From positions 78,464,168 to 78,528,167 of the forward strand of contig NC_088203.1 in assembly GCF_037126465.1 (NCBI RefSeq): a stretch of 64,000 nt of DNA. Direction: 5' to 3'. The stretch comes from Ornithodoros turicata (taxonomy: Eukaryota; Arthropoda; Arachnida; Ixodida; Argasidae). The notes under the pieces were generated by a model. It searched no databases and was not told where the DNA came from. It saw only the letters and a list, made by a program, of their open reading frames with translations. The translations under genes and the position numbers were made by a program. Shown in pieces: positions 41,851 to 53,510 of the stretch; the first letter of the stretch is position 1; each line of letters opens with the position of its first letter.

Positions 41851-44241
41851 CCGTGTATTCACACGAGCGCCTTTTCTGACTGCGCAGCGACTGAAGGAGG
41901 AGAAGGAGGTAGCAGCATTATCACGCAACCATCCAACCATTCGGTAGCGGGCGGAGCTTATCGCACAGCAGAATCTATGAAGCGCCCACGTTTTTATTGT
42001 ATTTTTGGCGAGATATCAAAGAGCCTTGTGCAACATCACTGCGCTCAGCAGCTCCGTCCGTCAGAAAGAAGCACACGGATAGTTTGTTCGCGGGGCACAG
42101 AATCTGACGACTGACGCGCAGAAGGAGGACGGAGCGAAAAAGAAAGCCACCCTCTGTTGCCAATGTTACAAGCTCTATTATTTTTTATCTATTACACCAG
42201 GTAGAGCAGCATCGGATCTTGTGGAAGCTCGCCGATGAGCAAAACCGAAATGTCCCGAGGAAACATGCCATGTGGGAAAAGATCGCTCTTGAAATGGAAA
42301 AAAGACACCCGGATGTCGAAGCAACGGTAGATGTGTACATCAAAACAATTTTTGGGTCCCCATATTCACGGCGCAGTCGTTGTATCAGTTGCTGTTAATT
42401 AATAATAACGAGTTGGCAGCATTCGCGTTCCAAACCAAAAGGTATCGGCTCAGGACGCTAGCAGTTTGGTTTAAAAACGAGAAATGTGTGAGCAGTATCG
42501 CACGCCGGGTAAGACAAAGGGGTGCAAAATTTTATGCCCAATCCGGCCACTGTGGGGTCACGCATATTCATAGTTGTCTGGCATCATAAATTAACCATGT
42601 AATGGTATAATATTTTAGGGCTGTCATTACACAAGCCTACATGGCAGCTCCTCGGGGTCATCATCACGTCATGCGGCGCATTCACGGGAGGCCACTGTGT
42701 GCATACATCGTGTTCTGACAAGCACCAACGAAAACGATCAGTTGTAATAAAGGGAGTCAGTTTTCCGCGGTTTCACTATTCTTACGTGTTTCCCATTCAT
42801 CGCGGCCACACAGTTTGAGAACTGCCACTGCGCTTTAGAGTAACCCCTGGACAAAGCTATAGTGCTGAAGATGCAACACTTACGTGATGGCGTCTCGCTT
42901 TGTCATGACATTATTTCATAATTAGTCACTAGGAGAGCTTCCTATATAACGCGATATGCAAAAAGTGCCAATTCGTGAATTTCGTTTTGTTCCATAATTT
43001 TATATGTATGTATGGGACGGTAACGTACCTCCACCAAAAAAAGAGAAAAAGAAACGAAACAGATCATAAGGGTTGTTTGAGTGGGTGTGAACTCTGCCTC
43101 GCTATGCCACCGGAATGAGTAGTAGACACAAAAACATGGCCTGTCCAACGTCTAAAGCAATGGGGCCAATGAAACGCAGGAATTGGAAGCTACCAAAGCT
43201 ATCCGAAAAAAAAAAAAAAGCAGGACGGATGGAGGATAGAGGATGAAGGGTGGAGATGCGTTGAGGGTGCATGAGTTCGTCGGGGAAAGCAAAGTATTAG
43301 ATGGGCCGTTGAGCAAGACCTCCCTTCTGCAGAAAGAGGACAAGGTTTCTTGCTTTAGCGGAACGTACAGCAGAGGGACCACGAGAGACACACACACAAT
43401 TGACATAAAAAGGTGTACGCTCCACTCTGTCCTTCAATCAGAAGTGAGAGCCCTATCATTCACGGCAATGATTGGCGCAGAACCTGCTATGCGGTGAAGC
43501 TGTTTTTACTGTGTTCGAAAGGTGCGACCTTTACGCCACAGCCGTCTCTGCTTTACACCACACTCAACACCGTCAGACTGCTGCGGAGTCACGGTAAAAA
43601 ACGACGACGCACATCACAGTACTCTCTCCTACACTCTTTCCCGCTCACTCTTATATACGAACGTTTTATGCATTTAGAGGCATGTTTAAGCGCACATAAT
43701 TCGAACGAACCTGTTGCAGACGGGTTACGGAAAGACGATCACTGGCTAGTATACTGTCCCGCATATTCGCCTCTATACTCTCCTTTTGCGCTTTGCTATG
43801 CGGAGCAGAATGTATTTAAAAGTGGCCGCATCGATGCTCAAAACCTTGCGGTAGACAAATGGGTCCTCGTGTCGTAGCTCCCGTAGAAGGCTATTTTGCA
43901 GACCGTATTCTTTCCTCAGCAACCATTCATTCGTACATAGCTTCTTTAACCGCTTCTTTTCGTGTCAGCATTCACTATCGTCAATGAGAAAAGCAAGAGC
44001 CACAAATTTTCGCTTTCTTTCGTCCATTGTGTACCAAGCGCCGTGCACATAAAATTAATGCTGCAACGTTCAACCGCAGCGCGAACGTAATCCCCGGCTT
44101 CCCCAGCATCTGAGCCGACATCACATCGGAACACTATCTGTGTAGGCGTTCCAAAAGGGCGTAGCCTCAGCGCCTTATCATTTACCCTCTCCCTCCTTCA
44201 GTCGCTGCGCCGTCAGAAAACACGCTCGTGTGAATACACGG
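41851..44241. mobile_element. Harbinger transposon, 2.4 kb, TTA target duplication
   Basis: Ends CCGTGTATTCACACGAGCG (41851) and its reverse ending 44241, extending to about 50 bp of inverted repeat (TTTTCTGAC, GCAGCGACTGAAGGAGG). TTA flanks both sides (41848-41850 and 44242-44244). The uninterrupted target is present at 46734-46953, where ACCTTATAGTCGG is continuous, so the insertion is proven by an empty-site copy. TTA duplication and a Myb-like exon (42203-42335) identify PIF/Harbinger. No DDE transposase is seen inside, so it is probably non-autonomous. Confidence 0.9.
42203..42335 (+). pseudogene. Harbinger Myb/SANT-like DNA-binding exon
   Basis: After an acceptor TTACACCAG the frame reads EQHRILWKLADEQNRNVPRK then HAMWEKIALEMEKRHPDVEA. 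The W...W spacing and LAxEMxxR pattern fit the Myb/SANT-like protein that accompanies Harbinger transposases and binds the ends. It then runs into a stop, so only this exon is left. Confidence 0.6.
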
Positions 44242-44244
44242 TTA

Positions 44245-44345
44245 TAGTCGGCGTTGGATCGTGTAACGCCGAACGGCGGAAGTCCAGATACAGATGTCGT
44301 CAACATATATTGTAATGTGAGTGTGACTAAGAAGCTGCGCAAGAA
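44245..44345 (-). pseudogene. non-LTR retrotransposon fragment, right of Harbinger insertion
   Basis: Matches 46856-46953 (AGTCGGCGTTGGATCGTGTA to CTAAGAAGCTGCGCAAGAA) and completes the fragment started at 41728. Confidence 0.8.
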
Positions 44346-44346
44346 A

Positions 44347-44380
44347 GCCGTTTGCGGCTCGTCAGCTCTGGGTAGCTGCG
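44347..44380 (-). ncRNA. partial hammerhead
   Basis: Holds the 5' side of stem I and an intact CTGACGA on the minus strand, with half of stem II, but GAAA, stem III and the cleavage site are missing. Cut on the right by the foldback at 44386. Confidence 0.55.
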
Positions 44381-44385
44381 ATATA

Positions 44386-45263
44386 CAGGGTGTCCCAGAA
44401 AACGTGTCATTGAATTATAATAAAAAAAGTACGCCACCTAGAATCATGCGGTCAACAGCATTTGTTCTTATTAGGTTTTTGCCACCTCCTAACGTGAATG
44501 TCATGTACTCCAAGTTTAATTATGTAAAAATTTGCGAACTGAACTCGGAAATTTGCCAAGTAAAGGTCACTTTTTTACCCCACCAATATGAAGAGCGTGC
44601 CGAATTCACTCAAATTCACGATAATTCACAGTGATATTCAAGGGCTATCCCATAGGAAAAAATAGCCGAATATCATGCTTTTCGGAGCACCGGACCATAG
44701 CGCGCGATGACTTTTTGAGCGCAAACGCTCTCAGTGCGACGAAAGGAGGTTCCGAAGCCAGCCCACAGAGTGATAGTAGAAAAAGTAACAGTTCCTAAAA
44801 CTGGGAGAGGGAAAGCATTGTTCCAGCGAAAATCGGACGTGATAAGCCGTGCCTGTTTTATCTCTTTCTGCGATGTCGGGGAGGGCTGGGTTTCCAACCT
44901 CCTTTCGTCGGACTGACAAAGATTGCGCTGAACAATTCACCGTGCGCTATTCTCTGCGACCTCCGTAGAGCATGATGTTCGGCTATTTTTTCCGATGGGA
45001 TACCTCCTGAATATCCCTGTCAATTATCATTAATTTGACTAAATTAGACACGCTCTTCAAATTGGTGGGGTAAAAAAGTGACCTTTACTAGGCAAATTTC
45101 CGACTTAAGCTCGCAAAAATTTACATAATTAAACTTACGTTATACGACATTCACAGGAGGAGGTGGCAAAAACCCAGTAAGAACAAATGCCGTTGACCGC
45201 ATGACTCTAGGTGGTGTAGTTTTTTTTATTATAATTCAATGACACGTTTTCTGGGACACCCTG
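44386..45263. mobile_element. foldback element 1, CAGGGTGT ends
   Basis: Starts CAGGGTGTCCCAGAAAACG and ends with its complement at 45263, TATA on both sides. Arms of roughly 380 bp pair in reverse (landmarks AAAGTCACTTTTTTACCCC and GGAGGTGGCAAAAACC) around a middle of about 130 bp that also has inverted symmetry. No protein. Confidence 0.85.
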
Positions 45264-45267
45264 TATA

Positions 45268-46163
45268 CAGGGTGTTCCAAAAAACGTGTCATTCGGACTT
45301 TATAAAAAAACGGGGCGACGGAAAAATACGGGGTAAACGGCATTTGTGTGGCAACTGAATTTGCCACATTGAAAAAATATTTGCATTTGATTTTAATTAA
45401 AATAAATTGAATTTCTTTAATTGAACTCCAAATTTCCCAAGTCAACCTAACGTTTTTTTTACAGAATCGGAGAGCCCGTAGCGAACTTAGTCAGATCCAC
45501 TAAGAAATCCGCTAGATATTGCAAATGGAACTGCGCAAAAAAAAGTCCCGAAATTGAGGCTTCAAAGTTTCGGGTATTCAACGGCGCACCAAATCAGATG
45601 CAAAGATTCGTGGAGACGAGGACGTGCTCCTGCCCCCATGAAAGATAGAAGGTCGAAAAAACACAGGGCGGGAAAAAAGAGGCGGGATCATTTTTGTTTG
45701 CCGCTTATCAACGTATGGTGGAATGTCACCTGCCTTGTTATCTGCGCGTCTTGTGCGGCACGCCGGTCCGGCGATAAACTGTTCTAGCTTCATGGGGGCA
45801 GGAGCAAGTCCTCCTCTCCACGAATCTTTGCGTCTGATTTTGTGCGGCGTTGAATACCCGAAACTTTGAAGCCTCAATTTCGGGACTTTTTTTGGGCAGT
45901 TCCATTTGCAATATCGATCGGATTTCTTGGTGGATCTGACTAAGTTCGCTACGGGCTCTCTAATTCTGTAAAGAAAACGTTAGGTTGACTTGGGAAATTT
46001 TGGAGTTCAATTAAAGAAATTCAATTTCTTCTAATTTAAATCAAATGAAAATATTTTTGCTAGATGGCAAATTCAGTTGCCACACAAGTGCCGTTTACCT
46101 CGTATTTTTCCGTCGCCCCGTTTTTTTATAAAGTCCGAATGACACGTTTTGTGAAACACCCTG
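45268..46163. mobile_element. foldback element 2, CAGGGTGT ends
   Basis: Starts CAGGGTGTTCCAAAAAACG and ends ACACCCTG at 46163. Arms pair in reverse across nearly the whole length (landmarks CGGGGCGACGGAAAAATACG, GGCAACTGAATTTGCCA, TTCGGGTATTCAACG). It is separated from element 1 by the four bases TATA (45264-45267). The interior differs from element 1. Confidence 0.85.
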
Positions 46164-46249
46164 TATTTTACTCAGGACCACAGAGTTATGCACCCACGTG
46201 GTTCGCTGTACCTTTACGGGCACTGCACGTTAAAAAACCTAGCTTAGGA

Positions 46250-47720
46250 AGCACTCGTCAAACGCTGGGACAAACGGCAGTCCTCATCAATGCGACAAAG
46301 ATAGTGCGGCGGTTCCGTGTAATGTAGCGTGTATAAGCGCGAAGGGTGTCACCGTCCCACAGAATGTGAACAGGCTGCTCTCGCGGCCTCTGCCAAGACA
46401 GAGTACGTCTCCGTTGTCTTGGGGACTCCAAAGCAGACGCGGAGGAGACTACAGGCCTGTATGTTGAGTAGTTCCTGTTCTTGGGTTCGACTGAGAGCAT
46501 GCAGAATGGGTAAGCTATACCGCAATGTCCTCACCACCACGACCTGACGATATAGGTCAGAGCATGATGGGCCCCAGGATGCACCTGCAATACGTTGAGT
46601 ACATTTAGCAAACAGGTTGCCTTGGCAGCAAGCATCCTCACATGGTGGGACTACGTCAGGCTACGTCAGGCCATGGTCAATTGTAACACTCAGGTATCGC
46701 CAGGTCGTGACAAAGGTTAAGGGTGAGCCATCAATGAAAAACGGGTACTTATGGAATGATCTTCGTGAGAATGCCATGGCTGCAGTCTTGCTAGGGGAGA
46801 CAACCATTCCGCAGTCAAGGGGGTATCTTGAAATGATGTTTAATGAACCTTATAGTCGGCGTTGGATCGTGTAACGCCGAACGGCGGAAGTCCAGATACA
46901 GATGTCGTCAACATATATTGTAATGTGAGTGTGACTAAGAAGCTGCGCAAGAAGATAAGCCATAAGAGGGGACTGCGGACGCTGCCTTGTGGGACACCAC
47001 GATGCACGCAGAACGTCGCAGTATCCCACTCAGCGTTGCGTACAAACAGGGAGTGCTCAGCCAAGAAGTGTTTGGTCCATGACGAAAGTGAGCTCCCGAC
47101 TTCAGCTTCTGAAAGCGTCGCCATGATTGCGCTATGGATGATGCTGTCGTACGCTTTCTTGATGTCGAGGAAGACAGCGGCTGTCAATAAACCTTCGGCC
47201 CTTCCTGTTCTGTCTTACTGATTAGAGTGATGACGCTGTCCGTCGCTGACCGGCCCGGGGCAAAATCCCGCCATCGCCTCGTAAAAAAAAAAGAAAGCCG
47301 TGCTCTCAAGGTACCAGCTCAAGCGATGAATGGCATACGTTCCGAGGTCTTCCCCACAGAGCTTGTAAGATCCATTGGGCGGAAAGGATGGATGTGATGC
47401 GGCGATTGACCTGGTTTAAGTGAAGGGACCACCATCGTGGTCTTCCACTCCTTAGGGACTTCACCTTGGCTCCTGCTGTCGCTGAAGGTCCGTAGGAAGG
47501 ATGCTCGCCCCGACTGGGGAAGATTCCGAAGCGCCTTGTACGTGATCTGGTCTGGCAGGAAGCTGTGCTGTGAGGCGCACGCAATAGTCCTCTGAAATGC
47601 GCAGTTCAGCACGCGAAGTGGCTAGGGACAGGGAGCGGAACGGCTGCAGCTGAACCACAGGAGTACAAGGACCCTTGAGCACTCCCGAAATCCGAGACAT
47701 CGGGGTACGGGGAGACAAAT
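46250..47720 (-). pseudogene. non-LTR retrotransposon RT, degenerate
   Basis: Minus-strand pieces in changing frames, read 5' to 3': DQITYKALRNLPQSGRASFL and VPKEWKTTMVVPSLKPGQSP (47610-47320, RT motifs 0-2), TAAVFLDIKKAYDSIIHSAI (motif A, about 47187), HRGVPQGSVRSPLLWLIFL (motif B, about 46990), a frameshifted motif C, and post-RT VRTLRYSLPILHALSRTQEQ (46540). No endonuclease or RNase H is seen. The RT is of the R1/I type and related to the intact-looking one at 57.6 kb. Several frameshifts; dead. Confidence 0.8.
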
Positions 47721-48169
47721 ATGTCGAAAAACGACGCCAGTGATCCCGTCCGAGTTTACACAGTGTGCCGGTGAACAGCCTTCTGCACCCGTCGCGCTTC
47801 TCTAGATGGATGAGCTCTTTTTCTGTCTCAGAAGTTGTAATATGAGCTGTTAGAGGAAAATGTAATGTGACGTTGTATTACCGTGCACAGTTTGCTATAA
47901 TACGGTTCTTCGGCAATTATCGTACATATCATGAATATATGAAGCGCAGTGCCTCAGGACGAGAGCCGCCGAACAGACACTGTTCTTCTTCGTAATTTTC
48001 CAGAATGCATATCGGTATTGGATGGACGGATACCGCCCTGTAACTTTAACAACTATCCTTTCGGCTTTGTCGTTTTGCATATCCCACGTGTTGCAGATAT
48101 AGCATTGATGAAGCGTACCACATTGCAGAGTAGATTTCTCTCAAACAACACATTTTTTTTTTAAAATAA
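47721..48169. other. unassigned sequence
   Basis: No domain or repeat seen between the non-LTR pseudogene and the Harbinger fossil. Confidence 0.3.
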
Positions 48170-48404
48170 GGGGCCTGTCACAGTGGTGCGACAGGACAGG
48201 ATGCGACAGCCAGAAGTGCAGTGTCCTGTCGTGTTGAATATCAAGTCGCACCATCGAGACACGTCAGCTCCGAACGCGTCACCTTTCACAAGTTGAGTCG
48301 CACGCAGTTCACAACACCTCTCGGCAGGTGTCGTGTTGCGTCGCGAGTCAGTGGCTGGGCCTGTGCAGCCGACAGACAGCTGACACTCTGTGTGTGGCGA
48401 ATGC

Positions 48405-48710
48405 AAATGGCAGAGGCGGAGGCGTACGCTGTTCGTGCCGCGTTTTCAGTTTATCTTGCTGTTGACAGCAATGGCGACGAGCCTGAGCGGAAGCGAATTT
48501 GGTTGCGACCGCCAGCATCTAGATCGTTATGAGAATTTGATGCGCGAACTTGCACTGAAAGATCGCAACGGATATCGGCAGTGGATTCGAATGGACACGT
48601 CCCCAAGAACACGCCGACATTCCTCACTCATCCTGAGGATGTCACTGAAGAACAGAAATGGTATCCTGGGAATATCTCCAGAGGATCCGCAATTTTTTAG
48701 AAAAGTGTAA
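48405..48710 (+). pseudogene. Harbinger transposase, first exon
   Basis: Reads EPERKRIWLRP in one frame and RYENLMRELALKDRNGYRQW-IRMD in the next (one-base shift near 48510). RKRxWxRP...Y..L..EL...D...Y..W.RM is the N-terminal signature of Harbinger/ALP1-like nucleases. A GTAAGAG donor follows at about 48707. Later exons lie at 52310-53510, beyond a nested element. A CCTGTCACAGTGGTGCGAC stretch at 48173 could be the element's left end, but no right partner was found. Confidence 0.7.
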
Positions 48711-48890
48711 GAGTGAGGTACCATAGATGATTCTTGGGACAACGTCTTGGGGGAAAGTGCGGTAGTCTCAGAAGCACTATATAGGATATTGTGCTTCCGC
48801 ATGTGGCTATCTTATTTTTTTCAACCTGAGCCACCAGCCTTGTCATTTTACATTTCTCCTCTTGGTTTGTTCAGCGTATTTCCGATAATG

Positions 48891-50310
48891 CTGCGTTCAC
48901 ACTACATCATCGAAAGCCGCGAACGCGGGGAACTCATTCATCGCTTTTACGGCATTCGCGACCCTCTCGTTCACACTGTGTTCCGAACGCCGGGAATGCC
49001 GGCACTACTGGCACCACCGTACTCCGTTACAAAAACTGATCCGTTTCATGCTACGTTCACACTACATCAAAAGCCGCGAACGCGGGAAACTCAATCACTG
49101 CTTTTACGGCATTTGCGACCCTCTCGCTCACACTGTGTTCGGAACGCCGGGAATTCCGGCACTACTGGCATCACCGTACTCCACTACAAAAACTGATCCG
49201 TTTCATGCTACGTTCACACTACATCAAAAGCCGCGAACGCGGGAAACTCAATCACTGCTTTTACGGCATTTGCGACCCTCTCGTTCACACTGTGTTCGGA
49301 ACGCCGGGAATGCCGGCACTACTGGCACCACCGTACTCCGTTACAAAAACTGATCCGTTTCATGCTACGTTCACACTACATCAAAAGCCGCGAACGCGGG
49401 AAACTCAATCACTGCTTTTACGGCATTTGCGACCCTCTCGTTCACACTGTGTTCGGAACGCCGGGAATGCCGGCACTACTGGCACCACCGTACTCCGTTA
49501 CAAAAACTGATCCGTTTCATGCTACGTTCACACTACATCAAAAGCCGCGAACGCGGGAAACTCAATCACTGCTTTTACGGCATTTGCGACCCTCTCGTTC
49601 ACACTGTGTTCCGAACGCCGGGAATGCCGGCACTACTGGCACCACCGTACTCCGTTACAAAAACTGATCCGTTTCATGCTACGTTCACACTACATCAAAA
49701 GCCGCGAACGCGGGAAACTCAATCACTGCTTTTACGGCATTTGCGACCCTCTCGTTCACACTGTGTTCCGAACGCCGGGAATGCCGGCACTACTGGCACC
49801 ACCGTTCTCCGTTACAAAAACTGATCCGTTTCATGCTACGTTCACACTACATCAAAAGCCGCGAACGCGGGAAACTGAATCACTGCTTTTACGGCATTTG
49901 CGACCCTCTCGTTCACACTGTGTTCCGAACGCCGGGAATGCCGGCACTACTGGCACCACCGTACTCCGTTACAAAAACTGATCCGTTTCATGCTACGTTC
50001 ACACTACATCAAAAGCCGCGCAAACGCGGGAAACTCAATCACTGCTTTTACGGCATTTGCGACCCTCTCGTTCACACTGTGTTCCGAACGCCGGGAATGC
50101 CGGCACTACTGGCACCACCGTACTCCGTTACAAAAACTGATCCGTTTCATGCTACGTTCACACTACATCAAAAGCCGCGAACGCGGGAAACTCAATCACT
50201 GCTTTTACGGCACTTGCGACCCTCTCGTTCACACTGTGTTCGGAACGCCGGGAATTCCGGCACTACTGGCACCACCGTACTCCACTACAAGAACTGATCC
50301 GTTTCATTCT
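48891..50310. repeat. 157-bp tandem array, about nine units
   Basis: Units start at about 48891, 49048, 49205, 49362, 49519, 49676, 49833, 49990 and 50148. The first is the most diverged; the others are 95 percent or more identical. Landmarks: GCTACGTTCACACTACATCA, CCGCGAACGCGGGAAACTC, GAACGCCGGGAATGCCGGC. The 49990 unit has one extra base (GCGCAAACGCGGG). 157 is 1 mod 3, so the repeated 101-codon frames are by-products. Confidence 0.95.
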
Positions 50311-50873
50311 TCTAATTGTACCCGAGCTCCACACGTGCAATACGTAAAATGTCGTTGTGATACATCAGAATAACAATTGCCAAATACGTATTTATTGCGT
50401 TTTATACAGCAACCTATAAAGCGACGCCCGCTTCGAGCAGCAGACAACACATGTCTCAACAGAGTCGACACACTTACTTCCTAGTCTTCTTTCAGCAGCT
50501 GCTATGATGAGGTCTCCATATCTACGTTTCCGCTTCTCTTGCGTTTGCTGTCGTACAACATTTAGCTCTACCTTACCGTCTTGATTAGAATTGCGTAGAC
50601 CAGGTTACGCATCCTCCATGTTTGTTGTCTACACCGCTGTTCTCCCGTCCCAGCATTCTCGCTCGCGGAGCGCGCTGATTGGTCCAGACTCGCGTCTTTC
50701 AGGGCACTGCCGTCAAAAGTAGAAGCAATCTCAACTCTCGCGCTGCGGCTTCTGGCACCTTCGCGGCGGCCGCGAGATTCACGGATTGCTGTGTGAACGG
50801 GACAAGTTCACCGGCATCTCCGTCGTTCGCGACATTCGCGGCGTTCACTGACGTGGTGTGAACGTAGCAGTAT
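48891..50873. mobile_element. inverted-repeat element with internal 157-bp array
   Basis: Left end TGCTGCGTTCACACTACATCA and right end GACGTGGTGTGAACGTAGCA are inverted partners; similarity extends inward (GAACGCCGCGAA, GTTCACAC). Most of the left half is a tandem array (48891-50310) whose unit starts with the same terminal word. The remaining 50311-50873 is non-coding. It lies in what would be an intron of the Harbinger fossil. Target duplication not fixed. Confidence 0.65.
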
Positions 50874-52240
50874 GGGCGGTATGGGTGCCGAGGCCTAAAA
50901 CACAAACAGCACGGACTATAAAAGAAATTGTGCCACTAAGTCTAAGGGAGTCCACACTGTAAGAAATATGCGGCTCGTTCCGGAGACAGAACAGATGATC
51001 CGGCATGTGCAAGAGTCCATCTAGCATCTGAGTCAAAACGAAAGGTGAGGTGCCTAGGTTAAATTCGATTTCATGCATAAGCAACAGTGAGGTGACGAAT
51101 TGCTTTGCGTATTAACTTACAACCAATACAACGTCCGTGTTTCTCGATCAGTTGGTTTAAGACATCCATCGAAAGTGAAGCACCACGCGATGTACTATAC
51201 CATCACTTTTCTGTATCTTTGATGGAAATGCTCCGTGTAGCGTCCTGTCAAGGATTTTCCTCGGATAATAATTGCAACAAGATCACAATCAAAGATCCAG
51301 CAAGGTATACAAAAGGTATACAGCAAGGTATCGAAAAAGACGCAACTGAAGTGGTTCGAGCTTGCTATGGCTTGTGGTTTCGTTTTTTCCCGGGTTTAAA
51401 AATTGGTTTCAGAAGCCGCGCGCACCACAGAGCGCTCCCCATAATTCGGCGCCCGCGCGCGGCGATTGCAGTGCACTCTGATAGGTGTGGCGTGAAACAG
51501 GTTAAATAGCTTCGTCTTGTGTGACGTGGCCCAAGGATGATCTCCAAGCGCTAATCTCAAGGTACGCCGGAGGCAGCTGGAGTCGTCGCGCGCAGGTGCC
51601 GGATTGTGGGCAGCGATCTGCGGTCCGCCCGGCATGAGAAACCCGGGAAAAAACGAAACCACAAGCCATAGCGACCTCGAACCACAACAGTTGTGTCTTT
51701 TTCGACATGTACTACAACTTCCTCATTGCATCTGAGAGCTAAAACCGATAATTAAAAAGTTAGAAAATTAATTATCGCTAATTAATTGACTAGGGGCGAT
51801 GAAAAATATTTTTGGATAGACCACACAACTGCCAAGCACGTGCAGTTGGTTCCATTTGTGTAGAGCACTGTGTTTTTTCTTTAGCCCCTGGCCCTTTCTC
51901 GTTAGGACACCCTGAACGCACATTGAACTGAACGCATGGACTATCCATTGAAATCATTCAGTCTGTATTTTTATCCCGGTATTTGTTCGTATTTTCCGTT
52001 TGTAGAATTTTTTTTTGTAATTTATACATGATCACTGGTGGATCGGTTGAATTTCGTTATGACAAACAAACCGGAACACCACTTAATGGGTGCAGGTATT
52101 AATATGTACAGCGTATTATTAAACAAATTTTCTTCTCCTATATATGACATCCGGATGACGACCGCAGGACGTACGCAAATGACCATCACTGGAAGGTCTC
52201 ATGATGATACTTTCTGGATCTCCTCCGGACGTGGACTGGA
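50874..52240. other. unassigned sequence within the Harbinger fossil
   Basis: An inverted pair (about 51338-51420 against 51600-51680, with words CTTGTGGTTTCGTTTTTTCCC) surrounds GC-rich sequence, suggesting one more small foldback. No protein domain seen. Confidence 0.4.
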
Positions 52241-52309
52241 TCACGGACTATGAAAGCGCGGATCGCGAGAACGCGATCACACTTTGAGGACATCCTGAGG
52301 ATCGCGAGT

Positions 52310-53510
52310 GTTTTGGGGGACCTTGTCGTTCGAGGAACTCCTCTGCTGTGTGCGTCCCCATATCACAAAGCATGACATGTACTTCAGAGAAACAATCGAT
52401 GCTGGCGAGAGGCTTGCGATAACATTTCGATACCTCGCAGAAGGTGATTGTCTTCCTCCTCATACGCAGCAAAACAATCGGTGAATTACATAAAATGATA
52501 TACGAGCCCACTTTTACTTATGTAGGATATGAAATAAAATATGTGAAATGCGAGCTTACAGCATGCAATTAGCTCGTGCTGTGTGATTGAAGACAGTGTT
52601 TTTAATGTCTCGTAGGATCAAGCCAGTCGGCAATACAGTTCTTGTTTCATGGAGGCCACAACCACGTCTCAAACATCGTGAATGAAGTGTGGCCGCCATC
52701 TCCAAAGTGTTCAAGGACGACTGTGTAAAGGTAGCTGTTCTCTTTTTTGTACAGGGCTGCTGACAGAGGATGCCTAAAGGGGAAATGGCAATTTCATGTG
52801 TCCTTCACTGCTATGGGATTATATGCGTGTCACGATTAACGCAGACCCCAAATTGTGAGGAAAACTGGCGTTGCGTTGGCAAAGAGTTCTGGGATCTGTG
52901 GCAGTTCCCCAATTGCTTGGGAGCCCTTGACGGAAAGTACAGAACCATTTCTCTTCCGCCACGTTCTGGGTCCTTGTTTCGCAGTTACAAGGGCACATTT
53001 AGCATTAGCACTTGTAGATGCACACGTCAAGTTCCTTTATGTGGACGCTTGCAGAAATGGACGCATGCGCGACAGCGGAATTTGGAACGCATCCCAGCTC
53101 AAAGAACACATTGATGACGGCAAAGTTGGTGTGCCTGCTCAGAGTTCACTGCCCGGATCTTCCAAAAAGGCGCCTTAATGTTGTAGTAGGTGATGAGGCA
53201 TTTGGCCTGAAGCCGTATTTTATGCGGCCTTTCCCTCCCGTGGCTTTGACGTGAAGAAGAGAGTCGAGAACTACCGGTAATAATTTGTCATCAATTGTCA
53301 TCAAATTGCATTGAACATGCATTTAATGCAGAACATATTGTTCGTTCTGTTCTACTTTGACCAATGTATGTCCATCCAAAATGACAACTGATGTAAGCTT
53401 GCTTCTCAGTGTGGACTTATTCTGCAGTCTCCCGAGGGCACGACGGATAGTAGAGAACGCGTTTTGAATATTGGCCAGTCGCTGGAAAATATTCCAGCCA
53501 ATTATTTAAT
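52310..53510 (+). pseudogene. Harbinger transposase, catalytic exons
   Basis: Exon pieces in order: SFEELLCCVRPHITKHDMYF then ETIDAGERLAITFRYLAEG (52312-52442); SSQSAIQFLFHGGHNHVSNI (52617-52700, helix-turn-helix region); FWDLWQFPNCLGALDGKYRT with PPRSGSLFRSYKGTF (52880-53005, first catalytic Asp); after a frameshift LALVDAHVKFLYVDACRNGR (second Asp region) and VGDEAFGLKPYFMRPFP (53195-53240); then LSRARRIVENAF, stop, ILASRWKIF (53425-53510). These are the ordered motifs of a Harbinger DDE transposase. At least one frameshift and one in-frame stop (TGA at about 53466) make it inactive. Confidence 0.85.

Noticed and set aside
48891..50310. CRISPR array
   Set aside because: Units are contiguous with no unique spacers and the genome is eukaryotic; it is a plain tandem repeat.
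49048..50373. Series of 101-, 154- and 127-codon overlapping frames with repeated protein sequence
   Set aside because: They are by-products of the 157-bp array; the unit length is not a multiple of three, so the same frame reopens in each unit. No start context, domain or intron structure supports a gene.
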